The notes: a model not told the origin generated them from the sequence alone. Counted from the first letter of the stretch, positions 43,982 to 52,078 are shown. The stretch is DNA of 64,000 nt from HGM04593 sp045647745 (GCA_045647745.1 JAZRMQ010000064.1:41738-105737), one strand, 5' to 3'. A program made the numbers and translations.

Positions 43982-45112
43982 TTATTTACCCTTTAAAACC
44001 TTCTTAAACTTATCAATAAAGAGAGCTGCTTGCTCCTTTGTCAATGTCAATGGCGGCAACAGGCGAATTGTATTTGTACCACTGACACCGGTAAAGATGT
44101 GCTCTTCAAAAAGCAGTTTGCGACGAATATCCTTTACCGGCTCGTCGAACTCAATGCCAATCATCAGGCCCTGTCCACGAACCTCTTTTATGCCCTCTAT
44201 TGCTCTGAGTTCGTTCAACAGATAATTACCAACAGCATTAACATTATTGAGGAGTGATTCGCTTTCAAAGACATCAAGAACCGCCTCAACGGCTGCACAG
44301 GCAAGATGATTACCTCCGAATGTTGTTCCCAGTTCACCATATACAGCCCGGAATTTAGGACTTATGAGCACACAACCAACAGGAAAGCCATTGCCGATGC
44401 CCTTTGCTTGGGTTATTATATCCGGTTTTATTCCAGCCCACTGGTGCGCAAAGAACTTGCCGCTTCGGCCACAACCACTCTGAATTTCATCAAGAATAAG
44501 CGTCGTGTCGGTGTCGTTACACAGCTGCTGCAACTGCTGCAAGAATGTTACTGACGGTATTTGTACACCGCCAACGCCCTGTATGCCCTCTATAATAACA
44601 GCCGTAACATCGCCCTTCTCAATTTCGGCACGCACCGCATCAATATCATCCATCGCAACAAAAGTTGTGTGACCATTAGCATTGATTGGTGCAACGATTT
44701 TAGGATTATCCGTTACCTCAACGGCAAGCGAGGTGCGCCCGTGAAAAGCCCTCTTGAAAGCAACGACACGCTGCTTTCCATTTTTGAAAGAGGAGAGCTT
44801 TAATGCGTTCTCATTTGCTTCGGCACCCGAATTGATAAAAAAGAGATTATAATCCTCGTAACCGCTAATCTTTCCAAGTTTGCCAGCCACACGCTGTTGC
44901 AATGTGTTTATAACAGAATTTGAGTAAAAGCCAAGCGTTGCCACCTGTTGACTTATCATTTCAACATATTTTGGATGAGCGTGTCCAATGGAGATAACTG
45001 CGTGACCACCATATAGGTCGAGATACTCATTACCATTATCGTCCCACACTCTACAGCCCTCGCCCTTTACAATGTTTACATCAAACAGCGGATAGACATC
45101 GTACAATTTCAT
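43982..45112 (-). CDS. argD: N-acylornithine aminotransferase
   Basis: 376 residues, class-III aminotransferase. Motifs: LYGGHAVISIGHAHP near the N-terminus, NSGAEANENALKL, GRTSLAVEV, ILDEIQSGCGRSGKFFA (PLP-ring Asp) and ITQAKGIGNGFPVG (PLP lysine). It converts N-acylglutamate semialdehyde to N-acylornithine in arginine synthesis; in Bacteroides the acyl group is thought to be succinyl. It is the last gene of the operon argR-GNAT-argG-argC-argD; the argC gap is 35 bases. Confidence 0.93.
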   Translation of the reverse strand: MKLYDVYPLFDVNIVKGEGCRVWDDNGNEYLDLYGGHAVISIGHAHPKYVEMISQQVATLGFYSNSVINTLQQRVAGKLGKISGYEDYNLFFINSGAEANENALKLSSFKNGKQRVVAFKRAFHGRTSLAVEVTDNPKIVAPINANGHTTFVAMDDIDAVRAEIEKGDVTAVIIEGIQGVGGVQIPSVTFLQQLQQLCNDTDTTLILDEIQSGCGRSGKFFAHQWAGIKPDIITQAKGIGNGFPVGCVLISPKFRAVYGELGTTFGGNHLACAAVEAVLDVFESESLLNNVNAVGNYLLNELRAIEGIKEVRGQGLMIGIEFDEPVKDIRRKLLFEEHIFTGVSGTNTIRLLPPLTLTKEQAALFIDKFKKVLKGK

Positions 45113-45147
45113 TGTAATTTACTTAAAGTAAAGAGTTTATACTTTAT

Positions 45148-46116
45148 TTAAAAAGCTGATGGCTTTAACTGCAAGCCCACTGTCTCGGCAAGACCAAAAA
45201 GCAGGTTCATATTGTGGACAGCTGTTCCACTGGCTCCTTTGAGCAGATTGTCGATGATTGATGTGATGAGCAACTTATCGCCGTGCTTTTCAAGATGTAT
45301 GAGGCACTTATTTGTGTTCACCACCTGCTTCAAATCGAGCGGTCTTTCCACAACGTGTGTAAAAGAGTCACGCTCGTAGTAGCTGTTGTATAGCTTATAC
45401 AATGTTTCAATGTCTAGGTCGCACTTTACGACAAGCGTTGCAAAGATACCGCGAGGGAAGCAACCACGATAAGGGATAAAATCGATGCTGCCGGCAAAAT
45501 CGGGCTGCAACTGCTTAATACTCTGCACGATCTCGGGCACGTGCTGATGCTCAAAAGGCTTATATATGCTTATATTATTATCTCTCCAACTATAATGAGT
45601 TGAAGCCGATGGCTTCACACCGGCACCGGTGCTACCGGTAATTGCATTTACCGAGATATCCCCTTTGAGCAGATGCTCCTTTGCCAACGGCAAAAGACCA
45701 AGCTCGATACAAGTTGCAAAACAACCGGGATTCGCAACGTAACGGCTCTTGCAGGTGTTGCGACGATTAAGCTCGGGCAGACCATATATAAAATCGTGTT
45801 CGTTGCTCTTTATACGATAATCCATAGAGAGGTCTATAACCTTCAACTCATCGGGCAGAGTGTGACTCTCGAGGAATTTACGAGTATCACCGTGCGCAGT
45901 GCAGAAGAAGAGAAGGTCAATCTCTTCAAAAGGCATCTCGTCTGTAAACACTAAATCAGTCTCACCCAACAGGCCACTATGCACATCTGTTACAAAATTG
46001 CCTGCATTGCTGGTGCTGTGAACGAATTTTATCTCAACCTCGGGGTGCAATAACAAAAGACGTAACAACTCGCCCGCAGTATATCCTGCACCACCAATAA
46101 TACCAACTTTTATCAT
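45148..46116 (-). CDS. argC: N-acyl-gamma-glutamyl-phosphate reductase
   Basis: 322 residues. NAD(P)-binding start IKVGIIGGAGYTAGELLRLLL, the active-site Cys in NPGCFATCIEL, and GSTGAGVKPS and HQHVPEI characteristic of ArgC. It reduces N-acylglutamyl-5-phosphate to the semialdehyde. It lies 16 bases after argG. As with argD, the acyl group in this lineage may be succinyl. argB and argF' are not in the window. Confidence 0.95.
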   Translation of the reverse strand: MIKVGIIGGAGYTAGELLRLLLLHPEVEIKFVHSTSNAGNFVTDVHSGLLGETDLVFTDEMPFEEIDLLFFCTAHGDTRKFLESHTLPDELKVIDLSMDYRIKSNEHDFIYGLPELNRRNTCKSRYVANPGCFATCIELGLLPLAKEHLLKGDISVNAITGSTGAGVKPSASTHYSWRDNNISIYKPFEHQHVPEIVQSIKQLQPDFAGSIDFIPYRGCFPRGIFATLVVKCDLDIETLYKLYNSYYERDSFTHVVERPLDLKQVVNTNKCLIHLEKHGDKLLITSIIDNLLKGASGTAVHNMNLLFGLAETVGLQLKPSAF

Positions 46117-46132
46117 ATTATATTGCTAATAA

Positions 46133-47335
46133 TTATATTTTTTCATCGGGATGATTTGCATAATAGGCACGCAGAGGCGTTGATGTAACCTTGATAAAAC
46201 CCTTTGCATCATCTGCGGTCCAACCCTTCTGTACCTCGCCATACTCACCAAGTTTGTTCTTCACAAGGTCATTTGGAGAATCCACGCCAACTGTCTCAAA
46301 ATGCTTTGGCATAAGTTTGAGAATAGCTGTGCCGGTTACGTTACGTTGCGAACTTTCAAGCATAGCCTCAATATCGCGCATCACAGGCTCAAGATACTGG
46401 CTCTCGTGCAAGAACATTCCATACCAGTTGGCCACTTGATCCTTCCAATACTGCTGCCACTTACTCAAGGTGTATTTTTCGAGGAATTTATGCGCTGCAA
46501 TAATCAACATTGGTGCCGCAGCCTCAAAGCCCACACGTCCCTTAATACCAATGATTGTATCGCCTACGTGCATATCACGGCCTATGCCATAAGGTGCACC
46601 AATCTCCTCAACCTTTTGTATAGCCTTTATTGGATTACAAAACTGCTCACCATTGACAGCCTTCAATTCACCATTCTCGAATGTCAAGCGCAGTTCCTCC
46701 TCACCCTCTTTCTCAACCTGTTTCAAATATGCACTATCCGGCAATCCCTGTGTCGAGTCAAGAATTTCGCCGCCACAGATTGATGTACCCCAAATACCCA
46801 CATTGTAGGAATATTTAAGCTTTGCAAAATCGGCATTGAAGCCATTTTCGTTCAGGTAGTTCACCTCATATTCACGTGTGAGAGTCATATCTCGTGTCAG
46901 AGTGATAATCTCCACACCGGGTGCACAAACAAGGAAGGTCATATCAAAACGAATCTGGTCATTTCCTGCACCTGTCGAGCCGTGTGCGATAGCATCGGCA
47001 CCAATCTCATTAGCATAGCGTGCAATAGCTAATGCTTGAAAAATTCTCTCTGATGATACAGAGATTGGATATGTACCATTACGGAGCACGTTACCATATA
47101 TCATATAACGCAGACTCTTTTCGTAGTACTCCTGTGTTACATCAAGTGTCACATACTCCTTTGCACCCAATTTGTAGGCATTTTCTTCGTTCTGCTTCAA
47201 CTGCTCAGGACTGAAGCCGCCGGTATTGGCACAAGCAGCATATACCTCGTAACCCTTCTCTTTGGCAAGGTACATCACCGTGAACGAAGTGTCCAAGCCT
47301 CCGCTAAAGGCAACAACAACCTTTTTCTTCTCCAT
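46133..47335 (-). CDS. argG: Argininosuccinate synthase
   Basis: 400 residues. PP-loop AFSGGLDTS at 9-17, AHGSTGAGNDQIRF for citrulline/aspartate binding, and GTSICGGEI; the overall length fits ArgG of the short type. It condenses citrulline with aspartate using ATP. Placed before argC and argD in the operon, 24 bases after the GNAT gene. Confidence 0.96.
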   Translation of the reverse strand: MEKKKVVVAFSGGLDTSFTVMYLAKEKGYEVYAACANTGGFSPEQLKQNEENAYKLGAKEYVTLDVTQEYYEKSLRYMIYGNVLRNGTYPISVSSERIFQALAIARYANEIGADAIAHGSTGAGNDQIRFDMTFLVCAPGVEIITLTRDMTLTREYEVNYLNENGFNADFAKLKYSYNVGIWGTSICGGEILDSTQGLPDSAYLKQVEKEGEEELRLTFENGELKAVNGEQFCNPIKAIQKVEEIGAPYGIGRDMHVGDTIIGIKGRVGFEAAAPMLIIAAHKFLEKYTLSKWQQYWKDQVANWYGMFLHESQYLEPVMRDIEAMLESSQRNVTGTAILKLMPKHFETVGVDSPNDLVKNKLGEYGEVQKGWTADDAKGFIKVTSTPLRAYYANHPDEKI

Positions 47336-47359
47336 ATATCTTGTTTTTATTTTATCGTT

Positions 47360-47923
47360 TTACTTTTTATTATGTTTCGCAGGGTCGTACAGCATTGCAG
47401 TGCAGATGCAATAGCGACGCTCGGTACGCATCAACACATCGTGATTGACACAGCCTTGACAACCTTTCCAAAAAGCATCATCATCGGTCAACTCCGAGAA
47501 AGGCACGGGCACATAGCCCAGTTCTGTGTTGATTTTCATTACTGCACCACCGCTTGTCAATCCAAACAACTTTGCATCGGGCCACATCTTACGCGATAGT
47601 TCAAAAGCCTTTTTCTTGATGCGTCTGGCCAAGCCGTGACCACGAAATTTATCCTTTACTATAAGGCCCGAGTTTGCCACATATTGTTTGTTACCCCAAC
47701 TTTCAATGTAACAGAAACCTGCAAATTCATCACCGGAGAGTGCTATAATTGCCTTTCCCTCTTTCATTTTTTGTGTAACATACTCGTGTGTTCGCTTGGC
47801 AATACCTGTGCCGCGCACCTTTGCTGCAGCACTGATAGTGTCAAGAATTTCATCAACAAACTTCTCGTGCGAAGCATTGGCTATAATAATATCTATTCCG
47901 TCGTTGTAAATATTATCCTCCAT
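47360..47923 (-). CDS. GNAT acyltransferase, candidate N-acylglutamate synthase
   Basis: 187 residues of GNAT fold. The acyl-CoA site is seen in SGLIVKDKFRGHGLARRIKK (the R/Q-x-x-G-x-G/A loop), preceded by the strand AIIALSGDEFAGFCYIE. The C-terminus has Cys-rich GCQGCVNHD and RRYCICTAM, uncommon for GNATs. It lies between argR and argG. Because no classical argA or argJ is visible in this operon, it is a good candidate for the first acylation of glutamate. That role is inferred from position only. Confidence 0.72.
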   Translation of the reverse strand: MEDNIYNDGIDIIIANASHEKFVDEILDTISAAAKVRGTGIAKRTHEYVTQKMKEGKAIIALSGDEFAGFCYIESWGNKQYVANSGLIVKDKFRGHGLARRIKKKAFELSRKMWPDAKLFGLTSGGAVMKINTELGYVPVPFSELTDDDAFWKGCQGCVNHDVLMRTERRYCICTAMLYDPAKHNKK

Positions 47924-47934
47924 TCTCTCTGCAT

Positions 47935-48417
47935 TTAAATATTGGGGATTATACTTCTCAAAGCCCTGAGCACTGCGTTCCTTGTTGCATCCTCGGCAAC
48001 TACAAGCATCACAGTATCATCACCGGCAATTGTTCCTAAAATCTCAGGAAAATCGTGATTGTCAATGTGATAGGCCAACGTGCTAGCATAGCTTGGCTTT
48101 GTGCGTAGGACAGCCATATTTCCCGAAAATTTTATCGACATAAAACCACTCGTCTCTTGCGGTGTTGTCACGGGGCGCACATCATCTTGTTTTGAATCGT
48201 GACGATGCTGATGTGGACGAGTGAGCACATATCTGTATCGACCCTGCAAACCAACGGTTTTTACCACACGCAACTGATGAAGGTCGCGTGAGAGCGTCGC
48301 TTGTGTCAGCCTAAAGCCCTCTTGTGCAAGCACGTTCAATAGTTCTTCCTGAGAGCCAATCTCTTGTGTGGACAAAATCAGTCGTATAGCGTCAAGGCGT
48401 GAATTTTTTACTTTCAT
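47935..48417 (-). CDS. argR: Arginine repressor
   Basis: 160 residues. The N-terminal winged helix (RLDAIRLILSTQEIGSQEELLNVLAQEG, with recognition segment TQATLSRDLHQL) is followed by a linker rich in His/Gln/Asp and a C-terminal arginine-binding trimer domain with GTIAGDDTVMLV, the well-conserved E. coli-like motif. It probably represses its own operon and other arg genes when arginine is abundant. It is the first gene of the operon. The upstream region has a -7 box and large inverted repeats. Confidence 0.95.
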   Translation of the reverse strand: MKVKNSRLDAIRLILSTQEIGSQEELLNVLAQEGFRLTQATLSRDLHQLRVVKTVGLQGRYRYVLTRPHQHRHDSKQDDVRPVTTPQETSGFMSIKFSGNMAVLRTKPSYASTLAYHIDNHDFPEILGTIAGDDTVMLVVAEDATRNAVLRALRSIIPNI

Positions 48418-48444
48418 AAATGTATATTTATTACCTTAGGAGCA

Positions 48445-48452
48445 CAAATATA
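48445..48452 (-). promoter_or_regulatory. -7 box of the arg operon
   Basis: The minus strand reads TATATTTG (TAnnTTTG) 28 bases before the argR ATG. No proper -33 TTTG is present; A+T-rich sequence with near-palindromic TATACATATA overlaps the box and may be where ArgR binds. Confidence 0.5.
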
Positions 48453-48483
48453 CATATATTTAGAGAATAAAACTATTATACAT

Positions 48484-48539
48484 TGCAACTTTTTGTAATA
48501 AAAATAAAAATATGCAACTTTTTATTACAAAAAGTTGCA
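48484..48539. repeat. 21-bp inverted repeat pair upstream of argR
   Basis: Left arm 48484-48504 (begins TGCAACTTTTTGTAAT) and right arm 48519-48539 (ends TACAAAAAGTTGCA) are perfect reverse complements over 21 bp with a 14-base gap. This structure excludes the 17-bp hairpin at 48507-48545, because both use 48529-48539. Confidence 0.85.
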
Positions 48540-48545
48540 TATTTT
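48507..48545 (-). terminator. 17-bp hairpin downstream of the inositol-phosphate synthase gene
   Basis: Perfect stem, arms 48507-48523 and 48529-48545, five-base loop ATTAC. It lies 33 bases after the stop of the minus-strand synthase gene and is followed on that strand by a T-rich run, so it probably terminates it. See the overlapping longer inverted repeat. Confidence 0.7.
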
Positions 48546-48577
48546 GTACAATCTGTCCGAATTTGTACTATCTGTTT

Positions 48578-49879
48578 TTAGTCAAGTTCCTGATCGGGCT
48601 CGTAGCCGGCAAGTTCTCTTATCTTGTTTTTAAGCATTGCAAATTGCTTAAAGAGGTCGTGTACCGGTTTCTCGCCATCTTTGTGCAAAGGAGCCTTGCT
48701 GTAGAACGACATAAACTCCTGAATACCACTCTCGCCGGCACGCAAAGCAAGGTCGCTGAACAATATTAAATCAAGCACTAACGGAGCTGCCAGTATAGAA
48801 TCGCGACAAAGGAAATTCACCTTTATTGTCATTGGATATCCCATCCAACCAAAAATATCGATGTTATCCCAGCTCTCTTTTTCATCACCACGTGGCGGAT
48901 AGTAGTTGATGCGTACCTTGTGATACATATCGGAATATAAATCGGGGTAAACATCACTATCAAGTATATTTTCAAGAGCTGAGGTCTTGCTGCGGCGCTT
49001 GGTTTCAAAATTCTCGGGATTATCGAGCACCATTCCATCGCGATTGCCAAGAATATTGGTTGAGAACCAACCGGTAACGCCCAATTGGCGTGTAAAGAAT
49101 GCAGGAGCCAGCACTGTTTTCATCATAGTCTGACCACTCTTGAAATCCTTTCCGGCAATAGGCATTCCTGTCTCGTTGGCAAGTTCCCACATTGCAGGAA
49201 TATCAATACAGAGATTGGGAGCACCCATAACAAAAGGACAGCCCTCGCGCATTGCCGCATAGGCATAGCACATACTCGGAGCTACGTTGGCAACATCATT
49301 ATTCTTCATTGCAGCCTCAAAAGCTTTCAAACTGCCGTGAACCTCATCGTTACGAGGAATAAATTTCTCGGTGCTGGCAATCCAGATAACTACAACGCGG
49401 TCGCAACCATTTGCTACCTTAAAATTGCGTATATCCTCACGCAACTGCTCTGTCAAATCCCAACGGGTACAACCCTCCTTCACATTAGGGCCATCGATAT
49501 TGCTTGCATAGTTTTTGTCGAACAAAGCCTTGTAAGGACGTATAGCCTTTAGTTCGTCCTTCACAGGCTCTACATCCTGAGGCTTGAGCACTGCGGCCTT
49601 GACAGCAGCCTCATAAGCATCGTCCTCATATAAATCCCACGCACCAAAAACAACGTCGTTAAGATTTGCCAAGGGGACAATATCCTTTACCTCTTTATAG
49701 CACTTGTCGCCACCTTTACCAACACGCATAATACCCTCGCAAGCAAATGAGCCCACAGGCTTTGAAAGTCCCTTACGCGACATTAGCACACCAATGATAG
49801 CTGTTGTAGTAACAGCACCCAAGCCAACACACATCACACCCAACTTTCCATTGGCTGGTTTAACTTTTGTATCATTCAT
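48578..49879 (-). CDS. ino1: Myo-inositol-1-phosphate synthase
   Basis: 433 residues from the ATG at 49877-49879; a start 30 bases further upstream adds MLNKYKLFLT, unlike the family. GKLGVMCVGLGAVTTTAIIGV is the NAD-binding N-terminus of MIPS, and GKDFKSGQTMMKT and FSTNILGNRDG are the catalytic-region blocks with conserved Lys. It cyclises glucose-6-phosphate to inositol-3-phosphate. In Bacteroides, MIPS feeds inositol-lipid synthesis from a dedicated cluster; here no phosphatidylinositol-phosphate synthase or partner gene is adjacent, only argR and lpdA. How the product is used cannot be told from this window. Confidence 0.94.
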   Translation of the reverse strand: MNDTKVKPANGKLGVMCVGLGAVTTTAIIGVLMSRKGLSKPVGSFACEGIMRVGKGGDKCYKEVKDIVPLANLNDVVFGAWDLYEDDAYEAAVKAAVLKPQDVEPVKDELKAIRPYKALFDKNYASNIDGPNVKEGCTRWDLTEQLREDIRNFKVANGCDRVVVIWIASTEKFIPRNDEVHGSLKAFEAAMKNNDVANVAPSMCYAYAAMREGCPFVMGAPNLCIDIPAMWELANETGMPIAGKDFKSGQTMMKTVLAPAFFTRQLGVTGWFSTNILGNRDGMVLDNPENFETKRRSKTSALENILDSDVYPDLYSDMYHKVRINYYPPRGDEKESWDNIDIFGWMGYPMTIKVNFLCRDSILAAPLVLDLILFSDLALRAGESGIQEFMSFYSKAPLHKDGEKPVHDLFKQFAMLKNKIRELAGYEPDQELD

Positions 49880-49977
49880 TGTCAGAAACAGTTTATATTT
49901 ATTAAGCAAAATAACCGCTTTTTATTGAACTATCCTAAAAAAATCTCCAATAGTTATTTAAAAAGCTGTTTTTTTCA

Positions 49978-51321
49978 TCACATCAGCCCCTCTTTAAATA
50001 TTTCGCTCACCGTTGGATGTGGGAATACGGTACGTTGCAACTGCTCTACCGAAAGACCGTTGGTGATTGCAAGAGAGGCTGCGCAGATGAACTCACTCGA
50101 TGAATTTCCAAGCATATGCACTCCAAGCACCTTATCCTCGGACGAGATAAGCACCTTGCATAGACCTGTCTGCCCCTCATTCTCGGCAACAAAACGGCCC
50201 GCGTAGGTCATTGGCAGTTTGTGCAAAGCATACTCAATGCCGGCATTGGTTGCTTGCTCCTCGGTGAGCCCGACAGAGCTTACTTCGGGGTTGGTATACA
50301 CCACTCCGGGGATTGCATTATACTCCATACTATCCTGCTTGCCAAGAATATGGTTCACTGCAACCTCTGCCTCGCGGCTTGCTGTATGTGCCAGCATTGA
50401 AAAACCGGTCACATCACCTGCGGCATAGACATTGGGCAACGACGTCTGCATTTGCTCATTAACCTTTATTCCACGTTCCCTTTCCACAGCTATATTTTCT
50501 AACCCGTAGCCACTAAGCACAGGCCTGCGTCCAATGCTCACGAGTATTTTATCGCCCTCGCACTGCTGTTCATTTCCCTCTGCATCTGTGTAAAAGACTG
50601 TGTTGCCCTCGATGCGGGTTACCTTGCACTGCAAGCAGAATTTCACACCACGCTTGGCATAAATACTACGCAACATTTCACTCACCTCCTTATCCATTCC
50701 ACCTAGAATTTCGGGCATCATCTCAATAACGGTCACCGGAACACCAAGACTGTTACAAAAGCTTGCAAACTCGATGCCAATTACACCACCACCAATGACC
50801 ACAAGGGTTGCCGGAGCCTCGGTAAGCGCAAGCATCTCACGGTTAGTGAGCACCGCTTCATTATTCTCAATGCCGGGAATTGGGGGCACAAAAGCTTCGC
50901 TGCCGGTGCAGATGAGCAGTTTCTCGGCCTCGAATGTTTGACCATCACAAGCAATTACTACACCGGTAGCATCACCACGTTCAATCATTGCTTCGCCGCG
51001 CACAACAGTTACATTAGCCGCCTCCATTTTCATCTTTATGCCGGCAACCAATTTACGCACAACTTTTGTCTTGCGGTCGGCAATCTTCTTATATTCAAAC
51101 GACACCTCGCCAGCAGTAACACCATATTTTTTACCGCCATTGGCATAGTCGTACATTTTTGCACTATAAAGCAGTGTCTTTGTCGGGATGCACCCTTCGT
51201 TCAAACACACGCCACCAAGTTCGCGTTTCTCGAACAAAACAACTGAAAGCCCTGCCGCGCCGGCTTTCTCTGCAGCCACATAACCGGCCGGACCACCACC
51301 AATAATAGCTAAATTGTACAT
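49978..51321 (-). CDS. lpdA: Dihydrolipoyl dehydrogenase (E3)
   Basis: 447 residues. FAD-binding IIGGGPAGYVAAEKA, redox disulfide GGVCLNEGCIPTK (C39 and C44), NAD-binding VVIGGGVIGIEFA, YAAGDVTG, and C-terminal VFPHPTVSEIFKE with the catalytic His/Glu pair. It reoxidises dihydrolipoamide of 2-oxoacid dehydrogenases or the glycine cleavage system. No E1, E2 or gcv genes adjoin it, so it is an orphan E3 here. It has a consensus promoter of its own. Confidence 0.96.
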   Translation of the reverse strand: MYNLAIIGGGPAGYVAAEKAGAAGLSVVLFEKRELGGVCLNEGCIPTKTLLYSAKMYDYANGGKKYGVTAGEVSFEYKKIADRKTKVVRKLVAGIKMKMEAANVTVVRGEAMIERGDATGVVIACDGQTFEAEKLLICTGSEAFVPPIPGIENNEAVLTNREMLALTEAPATLVVIGGGVIGIEFASFCNSLGVPVTVIEMMPEILGGMDKEVSEMLRSIYAKRGVKFCLQCKVTRIEGNTVFYTDAEGNEQQCEGDKILVSIGRRPVLSGYGLENIAVERERGIKVNEQMQTSLPNVYAAGDVTGFSMLAHTASREAEVAVNHILGKQDSMEYNAIPGVVYTNPEVSSVGLTEEQATNAGIEYALHKLPMTYAGRFVAENEGQTGLCKVLISSEDKVLGVHMLGNSSSEFICAASLAITNGLSVEQLQRTVFPHPTVSEIFKEGLM

Positions 51322-51342
51322 AAGTTTCTGTTATTTATAAAC

Positions 51343-51386
51343 AATAAGTTTGCAACACCGGAAAATACCGTTACTGCAAACTTATT
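51343..51386. repeat. 12-bp inverted repeat at the lpdA promoter
   Basis: AATAAGTTTGCA at 51343-51354 and TGCAAACTTATT at 51375-51386 are exact reverse complements, 20 bases apart. The right arm contains the -7 box of lpdA (minus strand), and the left arm would fall in its leader, as in an operator or a leader hairpin. Confidence 0.7.
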
Positions 51387-51407
51387 AAAAATACGTGACT
51401 AAACAAA
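51377..51407 (-). promoter_or_regulatory. Bacteroides-type promoter of lpdA
   Basis: On the minus strand TTTG (complement of 51404-51407), 19-base spacer, TAAGTTTG (complement of 51377-51384). Both match consensus. The lpdA ATG is 55 bases downstream. Confidence 0.8.
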
Positions 51408-51449
51408 CGTAATATCTGCCATTTTGGGCTTCTAGCCTCGAAAAAACAT

Positions 51450-51482
51450 CTACAATTCTCATTATTGCAATGAGGATTGTAG
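51450..51482 (-). terminator. Stem-loop with a T-run on the minus strand
   Basis: CTACAATTCTCATT at 51450-51463 and AATGAGGATTGTAG at 51469-51482 form a 14-bp stem with one G-T wobble and a five-base loop. On the minus strand it is followed by GATGTTTTTTCG, a terminator-like tail, although no gene is seen to feed it. Confidence 0.5.
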
Positions 51483-51670
51483 AGGGCAACGGATGTATCT
51501 TCCCAAAGAGTGTGAGGTTTAACATTTTTTGTCAATAGATGTCGACACTTTGCAAGGAGGGGCTTTATTATATTCTCTGCCCTATTATATTTTCTGCAAC
51601 CAGCGTTCATCGGCAAAACTTATCAAACGTTAATTTTTGGACAATGTGTAAATTAGTATCTAAAAAGTGT

Positions 51671-51678
51671 TACTTTTG
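51671..51678 (+). promoter_or_regulatory. -7 box of the orphan 82-residue gene
   Basis: TACTTTTG matches TAnnTTTG, 47 bases before the ATG. A TTTG at 51636-51639 is too distant for a standard -33 box. Confidence 0.55.
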
Positions 51679-51725
51679 CAAAAGAGACAATTACATCTTT
51701 AGTTAAAGCAGAAAAACAAAAAACA

Positions 51726-51974
51726 ATGACAAAGTCAAACAAAAGCAGCAGAAAAGCTTCAAGAATTGAAATTGGAGTTGAGATGATGACCGGCGCGGCT
51801 GCGGCTATGCTCTACTCTGAAGAGGAGATACGCAGTGTCTTTTCCAAAGAGGATGCCGACGAATTTATAGAACTACGCCGACAGGCCAGAGAGAATTTTG
51901 CTTCGCAAAAATATGACACGGAGAACGATGATGAGCAGTTGCTTATGGCTGCCGAAGATGAAAGTGGCTATTGA
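51726..51974 (+). CDS. Hypothetical small protein of 82 residues
   Basis: No family recognised. The N-terminus is basic and Ser/Lys-rich (MTKSNKSSRKASRIEIG), the middle has a short Ala/Met-rich helix (MMTGAAAAMLY), and the C-terminal half is highly acidic (EEEIRSVFSKEDADEF, then ENDDEQLL). No signal peptide, no Cys or His pairs. It has its own -7 box and its own hairpin terminator, so it is a monocistronic unit between lpdA and rpoC. The charge split hints at a nucleic-acid- or protein-binding partner, but that is a guess. Confidence 0.72.
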   Translation: MTKSNKSSRKASRIEIGVEMMTGAAAAMLYSEEEIRSVFSKEDADEFIELRRQARENFASQKYDTENDDEQLLMAAEDESGY

Positions 51975-51985
51975 TTTTGATATTT

Positions 51986-52023
51986 AATTAAAGTGGTAGT
52001 TTCAAAAAACTACCACTTTAATT
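51986..52023 (+). terminator. Terminator of the orphan gene
   Basis: 17-bp perfect stem, arms 51986-52002 and 52007-52023, four-base loop CAAA; core AAAGTGGTAGTTT and its complement. Starts 12 bases after the stop codon and ends in TTTT. Confidence 0.85.
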
Positions 52024-52043
52024 TTGCCATCATTTATGTAAAC

Positions 52044-52078
52044 AAAAAATCCGGCAGTTCATCACTGCCGGATTTTTT
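52044..52078. terminator. Terminator of the rpoBC operon (bidirectional)
   Basis: 15-bp stem with CCGGCAGT core, arms 52044-52058 and 52064-52078, five-base loop. The A-run/T-run flanks lie within the stem, so it can act in both directions; it lies 20 bases downstream of the rpoC stop (minus strand). Confidence 0.88.

Larger units (their letters stand above)
51322..51725. other. Intergenic gap of 404 bases with promoter and hairpins, no gene
   Basis: Between the divergent lpdA and small orphan genes. It contains the lpdA promoter (51377-51407), an inverted repeat spanning it (51343-51386), a stem-loop at 51450-51482 and the -7 box of the orphan gene (51671-51678). An open frame at 51371-51616 on the minus strand has no recognisable protein features and crosses the hairpin and promoter, so it is not called. 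The stretch 51483-51670 shows nothing clear. Confidence 0.6.

Noticed and set aside
51371..51616. 81-codon open frame on the minus strand upstream of lpdA
   Set aside because: It crosses the lpdA promoter and a perfect stem-loop, has irregular composition with scattered Cys and no family resemblance.
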